From Rhizobium sp. 007 (GTDB lineage Bacteria; Pseudomonadota; Alphaproteobacteria; Rhizobiales; Rhizobiaceae): a DNA stretch of 64,000 nt. The position numbers and the translations under genes were made by a program. The stretch's first letter is position 1. Every line of letters starts with the position of its first letter. The stretch spans positions 1,798,001-1,862,000 of the forward strand of contig NZ_CP064188.1 in assembly GCF_015353075.1 (NCBI RefSeq). Reading direction: 5' to 3'. Positions 36,038 through 45,799 of the stretch are shown here, piece by piece. The notes under the pieces are model-generated. The model had not been told where the DNA came from. It did not search any database and saw nothing but the letters and a program-made list of their open reading frames with translations.

Positions 36038-36454
36038 TCAATCTGGATACCGATCGAATATTGGAAGCGCTTGGATGTGCGCGGACCAAGGCAAGCGCTC
36101 GGCGACCTGAACCTGAATGTCAGGGGCAACCATCGTTGGATCGTCGAGGGTGGCAATTTGCACGTCAACGATCCCGGGAATGAGGGCTTCGTTCAGATAG
36201 ACAAGGCCTGTTCCACATATCGCGCAGAAATGGCGGTGCGCTTGGCCGTTGGATGACCAGATGCGAGGTTCGCCTTTGGTAATTCGGAAGCTGCCGGCCT
36301 CTACCCCCATCCAACCGACCATCGGCGCACCGGACGAACGACGACAATCCTCGCAGTGGCAGATCGCGGCGTGAACAGGTCGATCCGACTCATATCGAAC
36401 GGCGCCGCAACGGCATCCGCCAGTTAGTCGGCTATTGGAGCCGGCTTCAACCAT
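36038..36454 (-). CDS. GFA-family zinc protein (second copy)
   Basis: A 138-residue protein of the same Gfa family as 35473-35889 but only distantly alike: GGCRCGAVRYE, ICHCEDCRRSSGAP and FCAICGTGLVYL carry the zinc ligands. ATG 36454 is chosen for the GGGAGG 8 bases upstream; a TTG five codons earlier is possible. Convergent with the first GFA gene. Confidence 0.85.
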   Translation of the reverse strand: MVEAGSNSRLTGGCRCGAVRYESDRPVHAAICHCEDCRRSSGAPMVGWMGVEAGSFRITKGEPRIWSSNGQAHRHFCAICGTGLVYLNEALIPGIVDVQIATLDDPTMVAPDIQVQVAERLPWSAHIQALPIFDRYPD

Positions 36455-36654
36455 TCCAGGTCCTCCCAATGCTTTGCATCATCTCACCGATTCAGCCCTA
36501 TAGCACGAATCGCCAGTTTTGCCTTGACCGCTGGCGAATTTCTCATGGGAATCTTCACGGGTAGTTTTCATCAAGACTGGAGACAAGACACAATGCAAGT
36601 GGCCGCATAGCAGCGACCAATCCGGACGATCGGGGAACTGATCGAAGCACTTCA

Positions 36655-38006
36655 TTAACATCTTCCCCCGCTTGAAAGCGGGGGATTTCCGAGGGTGCGC
36701 GAAGCTCCGCCGATCGTTATCGCTTCAACGGAGAGCCGCTGCCCTTCCTCCACGATCATAGACGCCGTGTTCCGACGCAGGATGTTGATTGCAGCATTGT
36801 GGTCGGCATGGGCGCGCAAGCCGCATTGGCAACAGCGGAAAGACGCTTGGCTTTCGCGGCTTTCCCTGTCCACGGCTGCGCAGGCCGAACAGGTCTGCGA
36901 GGTGTGGCGGGGATCGACCTTGCACAGGTATCCGCCCCGTTCTTCGAGCTTGTAGGCCAACACGGTTTCAAAGCCGTGCCAGCCTTGTTCGAGGATCGCC
37001 CGGTTCAGGCCCGCCTTCTGGCAGACGTTGGTTCCGGGCGCGTCCACGGTTCCCCTGGCGCTGCGCGTCATGTTGCGCGTGGCGAGGTCTTCCAGCACGA
37101 CCGTTGCGAAGCGACGGGCGATATCAAGACTGGCCTTGTGCCGCCAATCCTGCCGGATGCGGGCAGCACGGGCCTGCAAGGCGGCAACGCGGCGGCGGGC
37201 CTTGGCGTGGCGGCTCGACCCGCGCTTGCGCCGCGCCAGAACGCGCTGGGCCCGGCGCTTCCTGGGCTCGATCTCCGCAAGGCCGGCAGGCATCCACCAA
37301 TGCTCCCCGGTCGAAAGCGTCAGCGTGTTCGCCACGCCCCGGTCGATCCCCACGGCGGGCAAATCGTTTTGCGGGACGGCATGGTCGATTTCGCAGGCGA
37401 AGACGATGTGCCAGCCGTTCGCCGCCAGGCTCACCGTCACATTCATGGTCTTGCCACGCAGGCGCCGCGTGTCGCGGAACTTCACCCAGCCGATCTTGGG
37501 AAGGCGCGCGGCGGACCACTTGCCGTTCAGGCGCTTGACCTCGATCTCCCGCCCCTGAAAGCGGAAGGCGCCGTTCACGCCCTTCTTGCGGGGCGCGAGG
37601 GATATCCTGCGCGCCCGGCGAAGAAGTTGGCATACGCCTTATCCAGATCGCGCAGGGCCTGCTGCTGGGGCGTCACATGCACGGCGGCAATCCAGTCGAA
37701 CGCGGCCCGCAGTGCGGTCAATTCCCGCGCCTGGGCGATGTAATTCAAGCGGTTCCCGGTCTGCCGCCGGTAATGCCGCCACCAGTCCCTGCGCTGCTCC
37801 AGCGCCAGATTATAGACCAGCCGCACAACACCCCAGGCCTTGCTTTGGTTTTGCCGTCCGGCGGCGATCGACAGAAAGAGAGCCGCCGAGGTCGTCGCTC
37901 TCCCTCCCCTTTTCATTGCGGCGGACATAGCGTTCGTCGCTGCCTGTATCATCAGTTCGGGCTTGGTCAACATCCATCCGTCAGTTGCGACTAACGAAGA
38001 CCGCAC
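36655..38006 (-). mobile_element. tnpB: IS200/IS605-type element with frameshifted tnpB (RNA-guided nuclease)
   Basis: Two overlapping minus frames together make one TnpB. The N-terminal part (38006-37575) has VVRLVYNLALEQRRDWWRHY and HVTPQQQALRDLDKAYANFF; the C-terminal part (37578-36655) has the RuvC-like Asp in AVGIDRGVANT, Glu in VVLEDLATRN, the zinc ribbon (CSAC, CCQCG) and Asp in HADHNAAINI. The break lies near 37590-37612, where one missing base (or two extra) separates GYPS from APRKKGVNGAF. No TnpA is present. The tnpB stop region overlaps the right-end hairpin. Catalytic residues are all kept, so only the frameshift inactivates it. Confidence 0.85.
36665..36684 (-). repeat. Right-end hairpin of the tnpB element
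   Basis: CCCCCGCTT-GA-AAGCGGGGG, a perfect 9-bp stem with 2-base loop, overlapping the last tnpB codons (NPPLSSGG). IS605-type right ends form such hairpins, and the tnpB omega/reRNA usually ends here, with the guide taken from the flanking DNA. Confidence 0.7.
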
Positions 38007-38106
38007 GCCGGGGCAAAAAGATGCATCGAATCAAGGCCATGATGATGACTCGGAAAACGAGCCTCGACGCAAGGCTAAGTCATTGAAATTAGATTCGTTT
38101 CGAATC

Positions 38107-38131
38107 GGAACAATCGATCAGTGATTCGGTT
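38107..38131 (+). promoter_or_regulatory. Candidate RpoE2/EcfG promoter of the ku operon
   Basis: GGAAC 38107-38111, 18 bases, TT 38130-38131, 35 bases before the first ku start. It matches GGAAC-N18/19-TT exactly. Confidence 0.75.
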
Positions 38132-38165
38132 GATTCGCGATAGTTGGAGTCAGGAGTCCGCGTAA

Positions 38166-39062
38166 ATGGTTACCCCGCGAGCGAATTGGAAGGGCTACAT
38201 CAAGTTCGGTGAAGTTGCGTTTCCGGTCGCGCTTTACACGGCCGCCTCGTCCTCCGAGCGGATCGCCTTCAATACCTTGAATCGCAAGACCGGCAATCGC
38301 GTCCGCCGCGAATTCGTCGATAGCGAAACCGGCGATCCGGTGGAGCGCGATGCACAGGTGAAGGGCTTCGAGATCGAGGACGGGCGCTATGTTGTCCTCG
38401 AACCCGAAGAAGTCGCAGCGGCGATTCCAAATAGCGACAAGACACTGAAGGTCGAGGCATTCATTCCTTGCGACGAGGTCGACGACGTCTATTTCGACAA
38501 ACCGTATTATCTTGCGCCCGACAAGATGGGCAGCGATGCGTACAAGCTTCTGCGCGACGGCATGAAAAAAGCCAAGGTCGCCGCGATCGCTCGTGCGGTC
38601 CTGTTCCGGCGCCTGCGCACCCTACTTATCCGACCGCACGGCAAGGGCCTGATTGGATCGACATTGAACTACGACTACGAGGTGCGTTCATCCGAAAAGG
38701 CGTTCGAGGAGATGCCGGACCTGAAGATTGAAGGCGAGATGCTGGAGCTGGCAAAGCACATCATCAACACCAAGAAGGGTGAGTTCGACCCGAAACAGTT
38801 CGACGACCGCTACGAGGAGGCGGTGGCCGAGCTCGTGAAAGCAAAGATGGAAGGCCGCACGCTGCCGAAGAAGAAGGCACCCCCAGCATCCAAACCGGGC
38901 GATCTTCTGGAGGCCCTGCGTGAAAGTGCCGGAATGTCCACGCCTGCCAAGAGCAAACGCACCGCGGCCAACGCCAACGCCGGCAAAGGCCGGCAACAAG
39001 CCAGTCGGGCCGCCGCATCCAAGGCCCGCAGCACTGGTGCCCACCAGCGTCGTGCTGGCTGA
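38166..39062 (+). CDS. Ku-family DNA end-binding protein (first of pair)
   Basis: A 298-residue Ku homologue for non-homologous end joining. Ku core features: WKGYIKFGEVAFPVALYTAA at the N-terminus, HTLNRKT-like IAFNTLNRKTGNRVRREFVD, FDKPYYLAPDK near residue 115 and GEMLELAKHIINTKKGEFDP near residue 195. A Lys/Ala-rich basic tail (residues 240-298) is typical of rhizobial Ku and may bind DNA. It is followed 14 bases later by a second ku gene; the RpoE2-type promoter precedes it. Confidence 0.93.
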   Translation: MVTPRANWKGYIKFGEVAFPVALYTAASSSERIAFNTLNRKTGNRVRREFVDSETGDPVERDAQVKGFEIEDGRYVVLEPEEVAAAIPNSDKTLKVEAFIPCDEVDDVYFDKPYYLAPDKMGSDAYKLLRDGMKKAKVAAIARAVLFRRLRTLLIRPHGKGLIGSTLNYDYEVRSSEKAFEEMPDLKIEGEMLELAKHIINTKKGEFDPKQFDDRYEEAVAELVKAKMEGRTLPKKKAPPASKPGDLLEALRESAGMSTPAKSKRTAANANAGKGRQQASRAAASKARSTGAHQRRAG

Positions 39063-39076
39063 TCGAAGAGGACACC

Positions 39077-39895
39077 ATGGCTCTCCGCCCCTACTGGAAA
39101 GGCTATCTGAAGCTTTCGCTGGTTACCTGCCCGGTACAGATGATGCCGGCCACGTCGGAAAACGAAAAGGTGCGCTTCCACACGCTGAACCGGCAAACCC
39201 AGCATCGCGTCGTGAGCCACTATGTCGATTCCGTCACCGGCAAGGAGGTGAAGGACGAAGACGAAGTCAAAGGTTACCAAAAAGGCGAGAACGACTATGT
39301 CATTCTCGAAGACGAGGAACTCGAAAATGTTGCACTCGAGAGCACCAAAACCATAGATATCGAGGTGTTCGCGCCGCGCGATAGCGTAGGATGGATCTGG
39401 CTCGACACGCCTTACTATCTGTCGCCGGCCGATCCTGTCGGCCAAGAAGCCTTCTCGGTCATTCGCGACGCCATGGCGGCCGAGAATATGGTCGGTATTT
39501 CCAGACTTGTCATCTCGCGGCGGGAACGCGCTGTCATGCTTGAGCCGCGCGGTAAGGGCATCGTGCTCTGGACGCTGCGTTACGGCGATGAGGTCCGCGA
39601 CGCCGAGACCTACTTCGAGAAGATCGATGACGAAATGGCCGACAATGAGTTGATGCCCCTGGTCCAGCAACTCATCAAAAAGCAGACACAACCCTGGAAC
39701 CCGAAGATGGCCTCCGACCCTGTCCAGGATAAGCTCCTCGACATGATCGAGGCGAAGAAGAAGCTGATGAAGAAGCCCGCCAGGGCAAAGCCGAAAGGCA
39801 AGGGCAAGGAAGAGCCGGCGCCAACCAACGTCATCAATATCATGGATGCATTGCGCAGATCGGTCGAAGCTGAAAACCGCTCGGAGAGGCAGTAG
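39077..39895 (+). CDS. Ku-family DNA end-binding protein (second of pair)
   Basis: A 272-residue Ku homologue: PYWKGYLKLSLVTCPVQMMP, VRFHTLNRQTQHRVVSHYVD, LDTPYYLSPADPVGQEAFSV and LMPLVQQLIKKQTQPWNPKM follow the bacterial Ku pattern. A short basic tail is present. Adjacent ku genes suggest a heterodimer; S. meliloti is reported to have a stress-activated two-Ku route partly under RpoE2, which this pair resembles. It is followed at 4 bases by the ligase gene. Confidence 0.93.
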   Translation: MALRPYWKGYLKLSLVTCPVQMMPATSENEKVRFHTLNRQTQHRVVSHYVDSVTGKEVKDEDEVKGYQKGENDYVILEDEELENVALESTKTIDIEVFAPRDSVGWIWLDTPYYLSPADPVGQEAFSVIRDAMAAENMVGISRLVISRRERAVMLEPRGKGIVLWTLRYGDEVRDAETYFEKIDDEMADNELMPLVQQLIKKQTQPWNPKMASDPVQDKLLDMIEAKKKLMKKPARAKPKGKGKEEPAPTNVINIMDALRRSVEAENRSERQ

Positions 39896-39899
39896 CCTC

Positions 39900-40949
39900 A
39901 TGACGCGCCCGCGCCGACCCTCTTTGCCATTGCTCGACGTGTCTCATTCGGCGCTGCAGTCTCGTCCAATCCGCAAGCGCGATCCTGAGCAGCCGAACCT
40001 GCCTTTCGATCCGATGCCGCAGCGCGTGGAACCCTGCCTCGCGCTGCTGAAGAGCGTGGCTCCGCTGGGACCGGATTGGCTTTACGAGGTGAAGTGGGAC
40101 GGTTACCGGCTCGCGATCCATATCGAACCAAAGGGTGTGAGCATCATTACCCGCGGCGGCCATGACTGGACCCGCCGCTTTCCCTCGATCGCCGCGGCGG
40201 CAAAAGACCTCGGGGTGACGACCGCCATTCTCGACGGCGAGGCCGTTGTTCTCGACGATCAGGGCCGGTCGGACTTTGGCGCCTTGCAGCGTTCGCTCGG
40301 AGGTCGGGGCGGCAAACGGATCTCGACCGAGTCCATCCTCTACGCCTTCGATCTTCTCTATCTCGACGGATACGATCTCACTCGCACCGAGCTTGCCGTG
40401 CGCCGGCGCCTTCTTGAAGATCTGATACCAGAAGGCGGCAATGGGACGATCCGCCTTTCCGAAGCGATAGAACTGCCAGCCGAAGATCTCCTTGAGCACG
40501 CATGCCAGGTCGGCCTGGAAGGGATCATAGCCAAGCATCGGGATCAGCCTTACCGCAGCGGTCGGACTGGCGACTGGCTGAAGATCAAGTGCGTCCAGAG
40601 TGAAAGCTTCATGGTCGTCGGCTATGAACAATCGGCATCAGCGTGCGGCGGCATCGGCAGTCTGCTATTGGCCGGCAAGAAGGGCTTCGACTGGGTTTAT
40701 GTCGGGTCGGTCGGAACCGGTTTCACCAGGAGCGATGCCGAGTATTTGAAAAAGGCGCTCGATCAGCTGAGAACGAACACGCCGGTGGTTCCGCTTAAGG
40801 GCAAGCGCTTCGTCTTCGCGCAGCCGACACTGATCGTCGAGATCGAATTTCGCGGCTGGACGCATGACCGCAATCTACGACACGCTTCCTACAAGGGGCT
40901 TCGGGAGGTCCAGGACAACGCGGCCGTCTTCGATGTGACGGATTGGTGA
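39900..40949 (+). CDS. ATP-dependent DNA ligase (LigD-type ligase domain only)
   Basis: A 349-residue ligase. The nucleophile lysine is in YEVKWDGYRLAIH (Lys65), with FDLLYLDGYDLTR as motif III, LEGIIAKHRDQPYRSGRTGD as motif IV, and WLKIKC as motif V. The C-terminal OB domain carries FVGSVGTGF-like YVGSVGTGFT and FRGWTHDRNLRHASYKG. It lacks polymerase and phosphoesterase domains. Third gene of the ku-ku-ligase operon; it should seal Ku-bound ends. Confidence 0.92.
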   Translation: MTRPRRPSLPLLDVSHSALQSRPIRKRDPEQPNLPFDPMPQRVEPCLALLKSVAPLGPDWLYEVKWDGYRLAIHIEPKGVSIITRGGHDWTRRFPSIAAAAKDLGVTTAILDGEAVVLDDQGRSDFGALQRSLGGRGGKRISTESILYAFDLLYLDGYDLTRTELAVRRRLLEDLIPEGGNGTIRLSEAIELPAEDLLEHACQVGLEGIIAKHRDQPYRSGRTGDWLKIKCVQSESFMVVGYEQSASACGGIGSLLLAGKKGFDWVYVGSVGTGFTRSDAEYLKKALDQLRTNTPVVPLKGKRFVFAQPTLIVEIEFRGWTHDRNLRHASYKGLREVQDNAAVFDVTDW

Positions 40950-41120
40950 TGGGAATAGATCACACCGTCGGCGCGCCGGAACAGGCGATCCGCGCTTGAT
41001 GCCAGCATGAAATCATCGGCTACGGCGATAAGCCAGCCGTCGTGCGCTTTGGCATGACGGCAACTCAGGCCATGACCATCAAGGCAATACGATCCGCATC
41101 AGAGCTATTGCAGATGCCGC

Positions 41121-43763
41121 TCATGCGGCGGCTCTTGTCTTGCCCAGACGCTTAATCGCCTGCTCCAGCGGCCGCTGGGCATCACAATAGCCCTGCCAAG
41201 CCGATGTCTTTGCGAGCAGAACCGGCACAGTCCTGACCGTGAATCGCTTCGGATCGAGGTCGGATTTGACCTGCGTCCATGTCAGCGGCATCGAGACGGT
41301 GGCGCCCGCTCGGGCCCGTGGTGACAATGGTGCAACCGCCGTCGCCATGCGGTCATTGCGCAAATAGTCGAGAAAGATCCGGCCGTTCCTCAAGCTCTTG
41401 GTCATCTTGATCAGATAGAGTTCGGGATGGTCGCGCGCCATCTGCTGGCAGACAGCATGCGCAAACCCTTTCGCCTCCGACCAGGAGAGCGGCTTGCGCT
41501 TGTTGATGGCAAGCGGAGTGACCACATGAAGGCCCTTGCCGCCAGTTGTCTTACAGAAACTGATCAGGCCCAGTTCCTCAAGCCTGTCACGCATCTCGCG
41601 GGCTGCTGAAACGACTGTAGAAAAGGGTACGTCCGGACCAGGATCGAGGTCGAAGACGAGCCGTCCCGGCACTTCCGGCTGCTGCGGCTCGCAATTCCAA
41701 GGATGCAGTTCGACAGCACCGATCTGAGCGACGGCAGCCAAACCCTCGATCCGGTCGATTTGCAGGTAAGGCTTCTTGTCACCGAAGACCTTTACTAGTT
41801 CGAGAAGGCTCGAGGTGCCAGGCATGGCATGTCGCTGGAAAAACTGCTCGCCACCGATCCCGTCGGGAGCGCGGATAATGGAGCAGGGCCGCCCCTTGAT
41901 GTGCTCGATCATCCAGGAGCCGACGGCTTCGTAATAACGGGCCAGCTCTTCCTTGGTGACGGGTCCCTTGTCGCTAGCATCCGGCCACAGCGGCTTGTCC
42001 GGGTTGGAGATCAGCACACCCATCACTTCCGCCTTAACACCCTTCCGCCGCGTTGACCTGGCCGCCGGAACTAGCAGCGCCGGCCCGGGCACGTCGGTTT
42101 TCGAAGGCTTCGCCAACCGTTCGGCCTCGACTTCCTTGGCCGACTTGTCATCGCGCAGTCCCTTAAATGCAGCTTGGCGGACAAGACCGTCGGCGGTCCA
42201 GCCTGCGAATTCGATTTCCGCTACGAGTTCGGGCTTCAGCCAAGTGACCTCCGCCCCCTTCTTCGGCGCGCCGATGCCAGTAAAGGGCGATTTCGTCGTC
42301 TCGAGCGCCTTCAACTTCGCAAGGAGCGTTTCCACTTTCTTCGCGCCGTATCCGGTACCGACGCGGCCGACATAGACGAAGTTGTCGCCGTGGTAGACGC
42401 CGACCAACAAGGATCTGAACTTGCCATTCGTCTTGGCATAAGCCCCGAGCACGACCTCGTGGCCGGCCCGACATTTGGATTTGGCCCAGGTTTCGGTTCG
42501 GCCGGATTGATACGGCGCGTCCACCTGCTTTGAGATGATGCCTTCCAGCGACAGTTTGCAGGCAGATCTGAGGACCGCGTCGCCGCCAGTCTCGAAATGC
42601 TCGACAAACCGGATGCGGGGATTATTGCCTGCCTCGGCCAGCAGGCTCTGCAACCGCGCCTTCCGATCTACAACTGACAGAGATCGCAAATCCTCACCAC
42701 CGTCGTAAAGAAGATCGAATGCGAAGTAGACGAGATCGCCGGCTTTGCCTTCCGAAAGCGCCGCTTGGAGGGCTGCGAAATCGGGCGCACCATTCTCGTC
42801 GAGGGCGCAGATCTCACCATCGATAATCGAATCGGGCAGTGCAGATGCCGCCTCGCCTATTTCGCGATATTTGGCTGTCCAGTCGAGGCCCTTGCGGGTC
42901 TTCAGTGTCGCCTCACCGTCCAGCACGCGCATCTGGATCCGGTAACCGTCGAACTTGATCTCGTGGATCCAGCCCTTGCCCACGGGAGGGCGCTCCAGGG
43001 TCTGACAGAGCTGTGGCGCGATGAAGTCAGGCAGGTCGACAGGCGAAACCGACGCCTTGCCGGCTCGCACATCCGATTTTCGCTCGTCAGCGGCCAGCCC
43101 TTGATGGCTGTCCCAGACCGCATCAGCCTGAACGTCGCCTCCTGCGACGATGAATGGTTTGGGCTTGCGCCCTTTGCCAGCGGCGATCATCTCCATTGTT
43201 CGGCCGGAGGCGACCGATGTGTCATTGTCCTCCAGGATCGCCGCGCCATTCTCCTCGACCGAGAACGCGTCATGGTGCTTGATCAGCAGCCAGTTGGTTC
43301 GCTTACCACGTTCGCGATCGTTGCCCATGCGCACCAGCACGAAGCCGCCATGCAGGCGTTTGCCTTCGAGGGTGAATTTGAAGTCGCCCTTTTCCAGAGC
43401 TTGCTTCGGGCTCTTCTTTCCTTCCGGCTTCCAATAGCCGCGGTCCCATAGCATCACAGTACCGCCGCCATACTGGCCTTTCGGGATCGTCCCTTCGAAA
43501 TCGCCATAATCGAGTGGGTGGTCCTCCACCTCGACCGCTAACCGCTTGTCGTGCGGGTCGAGAGACGGGCCTTTCGTGACGGCCCAGGACTTGAAGACCC
43601 CATCGAACTCGAGCCTCAGATCGTAGTGAAGGCGGGTCGCGTCGTGTTTCTGGATGACGAAACGAGGGCGATTGCTGCGCGCAATGCGCCCTTCACCGCT
43701 CGGCTCAGCAGTCCTTTGAAAATCGCGCTTCGATCGATAGGTCGATAGTTTGTCACTGGCCAT
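41121..43763 (-). CDS. ligD: Multidomain DNA repair ligase LigD
   Basis: An 880-residue enzyme with three domains in order: 3'-phosphoesterase (residues about 33-185; [38 protein letters not shown]), ATP-dependent ligase (about 240-560; [12 protein letters not shown] with Lys270) and primase-like polymerase (about 585-880; [16 protein letters not shown] metal site, [14 protein letters not shown]). All three show intact motifs. It is convergent with the ku-ku-ligase operon and has its own GGAAC-N19-TT promoter 32 bases upstream. The PE-LIG-POL order matches rhizobial/pseudomonad LigD rather than the mycobacterial order. Confidence 0.94.
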   Translation of the reverse strand: MASDKLSTYRSKRDFQRTAEPSGEGRIARSNRPRFVIQKHDATRLHYDLRLEFDGVFKSWAVTKGPSLDPHDKRLAVEVEDHPLDYGDFEGTIPKGQYGGGTVMLWDRGYWKPEGKKSPKQALEKGDFKFTLEGKRLHGGFVLVRMGNDRERGKRTNWLLIKHHDAFSVEENGAAILEDNDTSVASGRTMEMIAAGKGRKPKPFIVAGGDVQADAVWDSHQGLAADERKSDVRAGKASVSPVDLPDFIAPQLCQTLERPPVGKGWIHEIKFDGYRIQMRVLDGEATLKTRKGLDWTAKYREIGEAASALPDSIIDGEICALDENGAPDFAALQAALSEGKAGDLVYFAFDLLYDGGEDLRSLSVVDRKARLQSLLAEAGNNPRIRFVEHFETGGDAVLRSACKLSLEGIISKQVDAPYQSGRTETWAKSKCRAGHEVVLGAYAKTNGKFRSLLVGVYHGDNFVYVGRVGTGYGAKKVETLLAKLKALETTKSPFTGIGAPKKGAEVTWLKPELVAEIEFAGWTADGLVRQAAFKGLRDDKSAKEVEAERLAKPSKTDVPGPALLVPAARSTRRKGVKAEVMGVLISNPDKPLWPDASDKGPVTKEELARYYEAVGSWMIEHIKGRPCSIIRAPDGIGGEQFFQRHAMPGTSSLLELVKVFGDKKPYLQIDRIEGLAAVAQIGAVELHPWNCEPQQPEVPGRLVFDLDPGPDVPFSTVVSAAREMRDRLEELGLISFCKTTGGKGLHVVTPLAINKRKPLSWSEAKGFAHAVCQQMARDHPELYLIKMTKSLRNGRIFLDYLRNDRMATAVAPLSPRARAGATVSMPLTWTQVKSDLDPKRFTVRTVPVLLAKTSAWQGYCDAQRPLEQAIKRLGKTRAAA

Positions 43764-43794
43764 GGTTGTTCCCGCAAACAGCGTCCGACAGCGA

Positions 43795-43820
43795 AATGCT
43801 GGTTGGCAGCTGGAAGTTCC
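43795..43820 (-). promoter_or_regulatory. Candidate RpoE2/EcfG promoter of ligD
   Basis: Minus strand: GGAAC at 43820-43816, 19 bases, TT at 43796-43795, 32 bases before the ligD start. It matches GGAAC-N18/19-TT. Confidence 0.68.
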
Positions 43821-43907
43821 ATGATGGCGTTCCTCCAGCCGATAATTGGAAAACAGGAAGCTTGTACCAGGCCTCGTCTCTTCGGAGACGAGGCCATCGC
43901 TGATGCT

Positions 43908-44219
43908 CTAGATAATGGCTACACGTGCTGGCCGGGCCGCGTGGATGGCCGGCCTTCTCTTCCACGGGGCCATGACGGCAGGCATGCCGGCTTCGAGACA
44001 AGCCGCCAGGAATGCCTCGCGCGCGATCACAGCGGGAATGGTTCCGTTGAGGGCACCCCGGCAAGTCTTCACCGCGCGTTCATGGCGCTCTCCGTGGCGC
44101 AGTGGCCATTCGTTTTCGAGAAAATCCAACGCGTCGTAAGCGCCTGTGAAGGTCCGCTCCAAACCGCATTGCAGCCGAATCCTTACCGGCCGGGTCCATG
44201 GAACATCGTTGAGCGGCAT
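43908..44219 (-). CDS. DUF982 protein
   Basis: A 103-residue protein. TFTGAYDALDFLENEWPLRH, KTCRGALNGTIPAV and AREAFLAACLEAGM match DUF982, a small family abundant in rhizobia, including on plasmids, with no known function. It lies upstream of ligD on the same strand, 144 bases away, but ligD has its own promoter. Confidence 0.8.
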   Translation of the reverse strand: MPLNDVPWTRPVRIRLQCGLERTFTGAYDALDFLENEWPLRHGERHERAVKTCRGALNGTIPAVIAREAFLAACLEAGMPAVMAPWKRRPAIHAARPARVAII

Positions 44220-44343
44220 CTTTTCCTCCTTTCATGCCACCAATGATCCTGACGAAATGATATTGGGAGTTGTCTCCGACTGTTCAAGACCGTAAGGCCA
44301 ACCAGATCATCGCGCCGTTGTTCAGGGAATCTGCACGGTTCCG

Positions 44344-44919
44344 TCAACCGATCTCCCGGAAGGTAATGGAATAGCGAAGCTGCCCGACAGGCGGGATGGA
44401 GTGCTCCCATTCGCTCCGGGCGGGACCCGACAGCAGGTAGACGGAGCCCGGCTCGGCAATCACCGAGACACGCTCCCAGTTCGGGCCGGCAGGGCGCCTC
44501 AACCTGAAAGTACATGGCGATAGCAATGAGACACCGACGACCCTGCCGAACACTTTTTTGTCCTTATGCCAGCCGATCGGCGCGCCCGGCGCATATTCGG
44601 TGATCAGCGCCTGTTGCAATCCATCGGGTTCGATACCGGCGAAATCTGCCGCAAGGGTGCGCACGGGCAAAAGGAACGGCGGAACGTCGTCAATGCGCCT
44701 CACCCGCTCCCTATCGAAGTCATATTTCCAGCCATAGGAGATGACCTTTCGTTTGCCCTCAAAGCCATGAAAATCGAAGGGTTTCAGCGGCAATTGTCTT
44801 ATCTCTCGAAGCAGATCCGACTGGACCGCCTCGGGAACGACGGCGGGTTGATAGCGGAAGCCCTGCGGCAATCGCGTCTCCGCTTCGGCAAACAAGTCTC
44901 CTTGCGGCGAAATGCTCAT
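44344..44919 (-). CDS. AlkB-like 2-oxoglutarate/Fe(II) dioxygenase
   Basis: A 191-residue AlkB-family protein. The iron ligands are in IGWHKDKKVFG (His and Asp) and WEHSIPPV (His), with RYSITFR giving the 2-oxoglutarate-binding Arg; ALITEYAPGAP precedes the first ligand as in AlkB-like proteins. The family removes alkyl lesions from DNA/RNA by oxidation. Location beside the NHEJ island is consistent with a repair-linked neighbourhood, though it is not in the same operon. Confidence 0.88.
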   Translation of the reverse strand: MSISPQGDLFAEAETRLPQGFRYQPAVVPEAVQSDLLREIRQLPLKPFDFHGFEGKRKVISYGWKYDFDRERVRRIDDVPPFLLPVRTLAADFAGIEPDGLQQALITEYAPGAPIGWHKDKKVFGRVVGVSLLSPCTFRLRRPAGPNWERVSVIAEPGSVYLLSGPARSEWEHSIPPVGQLRYSITFREIG

Positions 44920-44940
44920 GGTCAGTTCCTCGCCGGCGTG

Positions 44941-45135
44941 TCAGTGGACACGCGGCGTTTTGACGACTGCGGCGAAATCTTCTGCCACCAGTTCGCTGAT
45001 CGCAATCAGGACTTCCTCGGCCGAGAAGCCAGAAGCGATCGTAGTGCGGATCAGATCCTGCAGATCAGGCTCGACGACATCGCGGCAATCGTCGAGCCGC
45101 TCGTCCGAGATTGTTATGCTGTGCAATTCTTCCAT
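44941..45135 (-). CDS. Small acidic hypothetical protein
   Basis: A 64-residue protein, MEELHSITISDERLDDCRDV onward, acidic and helical. ATG 45135 has GAAAGG 8 bases upstream; the frame to 45189 has no upstream site. The stop is 21 bases before the AlkB-like start, so the two may be co-transcribed. Family not recognised. Confidence 0.55.
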   Translation of the reverse strand: MEELHSITISDERLDDCRDVVEPDLQDLIRTTIASGFSAEEVLIAISELVAEDFAAVVKTPRVH

Positions 45136-45146
45136 CGTTCGACCTT

Positions 45147-45426
45147 TCAAGGTTTCGGCTGCCGGCTGCTCAATGTGCCGGCGGGCCAAAATAATTTACG
45201 GGCAGACGCTCGGCGCATGGCGATAGGCAGAAGGCCCTCGCGCTGCATCTTCTTGCGGACTGCCTTTTGCCATCTGGCAATCACCTGGGCTCGTTCGCGA
45301 ACCCGACGTTCCGACGGTTTCTCGTAAGCGCGGCGTTCCTTTATCTCGAGGAACAGGCCTTCGCGCTGTATATCTTTTTCACCGCGCGGCTGGCCTGTTC
45401 GACATCTCTCTGACGATGACCTGCAT
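45147..45426 (-). pseudogene. rpsU: Frameshifted rpsU paralogue (ribosomal protein bS21)
   Basis: The minus strand starts MQVIVR at 45426, then loses frame near 45406, shows [12 protein letters not shown] in another frame, and shifts again near 45368 into [33 protein letters not shown] and [10 protein letters not shown]. This is the bS21 sequence order and the C-terminal basic tail. Two frameshifts prevent translation. Intact extra rpsU copies are common on rhizobial replicons next to stress genes; this one is dead. Confidence 0.75.
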
Positions 45427-45457
45427 CTGCTTCTTCCCCTATCATTGTGGTTTATGT

Positions 45458-45574
45458 TCAGCCGAGTTGCTTGGCAATGATCGCCTCCAGTTCCCTGCGC
45501 GTTAGAAGGCAGGGGTACGGCTTCCAGTTGTTGTCCGGCCGAGCGACGACGTCACCGCGCTCGCGCGGCTTCAT
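45458..45574 (-). CDS. Possible 38-residue small protein
   Basis: The frame reads [20 protein letters not shown] then [18 protein letters not shown]. Its composition (charged start, amphipathic C-terminal helix) looks protein-like, and it sits just upstream of the rpsU remnant on the same strand. There is no clear ribosome site and the family is not recognised. The larger minus frame at 45552-45797 overlaps it partly and is not favoured. Confidence 0.3.
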   Translation of the reverse strand: MKPRERGDVVARPDNNWKPYPCLLTRRELEAIIAKQLG

Positions 45575-45799
45575 GACCGCAGGCGCGGTAGCGATGCTTG
45601 TCTTGTTCAATCGAGTACCTTAGCAGTACAGGCGGCCACACCTCGGCCGCCCTTTTGACACGCGGATTGTCGACCTCATCAGGAGCAAGCCGCGCGGTAT
45701 GGGATATGTGGGTGATTGCCAAAAGATAAGAGGTGCCCGTCTGCATTACAAGGCGGTGCACAGCCGCGGACATAGATGGGTGAATGGAGGCGCTCAACC

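Noticed and set aside
45552..45797. 81-residue minus frame
   Set aside because: No recognisable family or ribosome site; it overlaps a more protein-like small frame and the region of the rpsU remnant.
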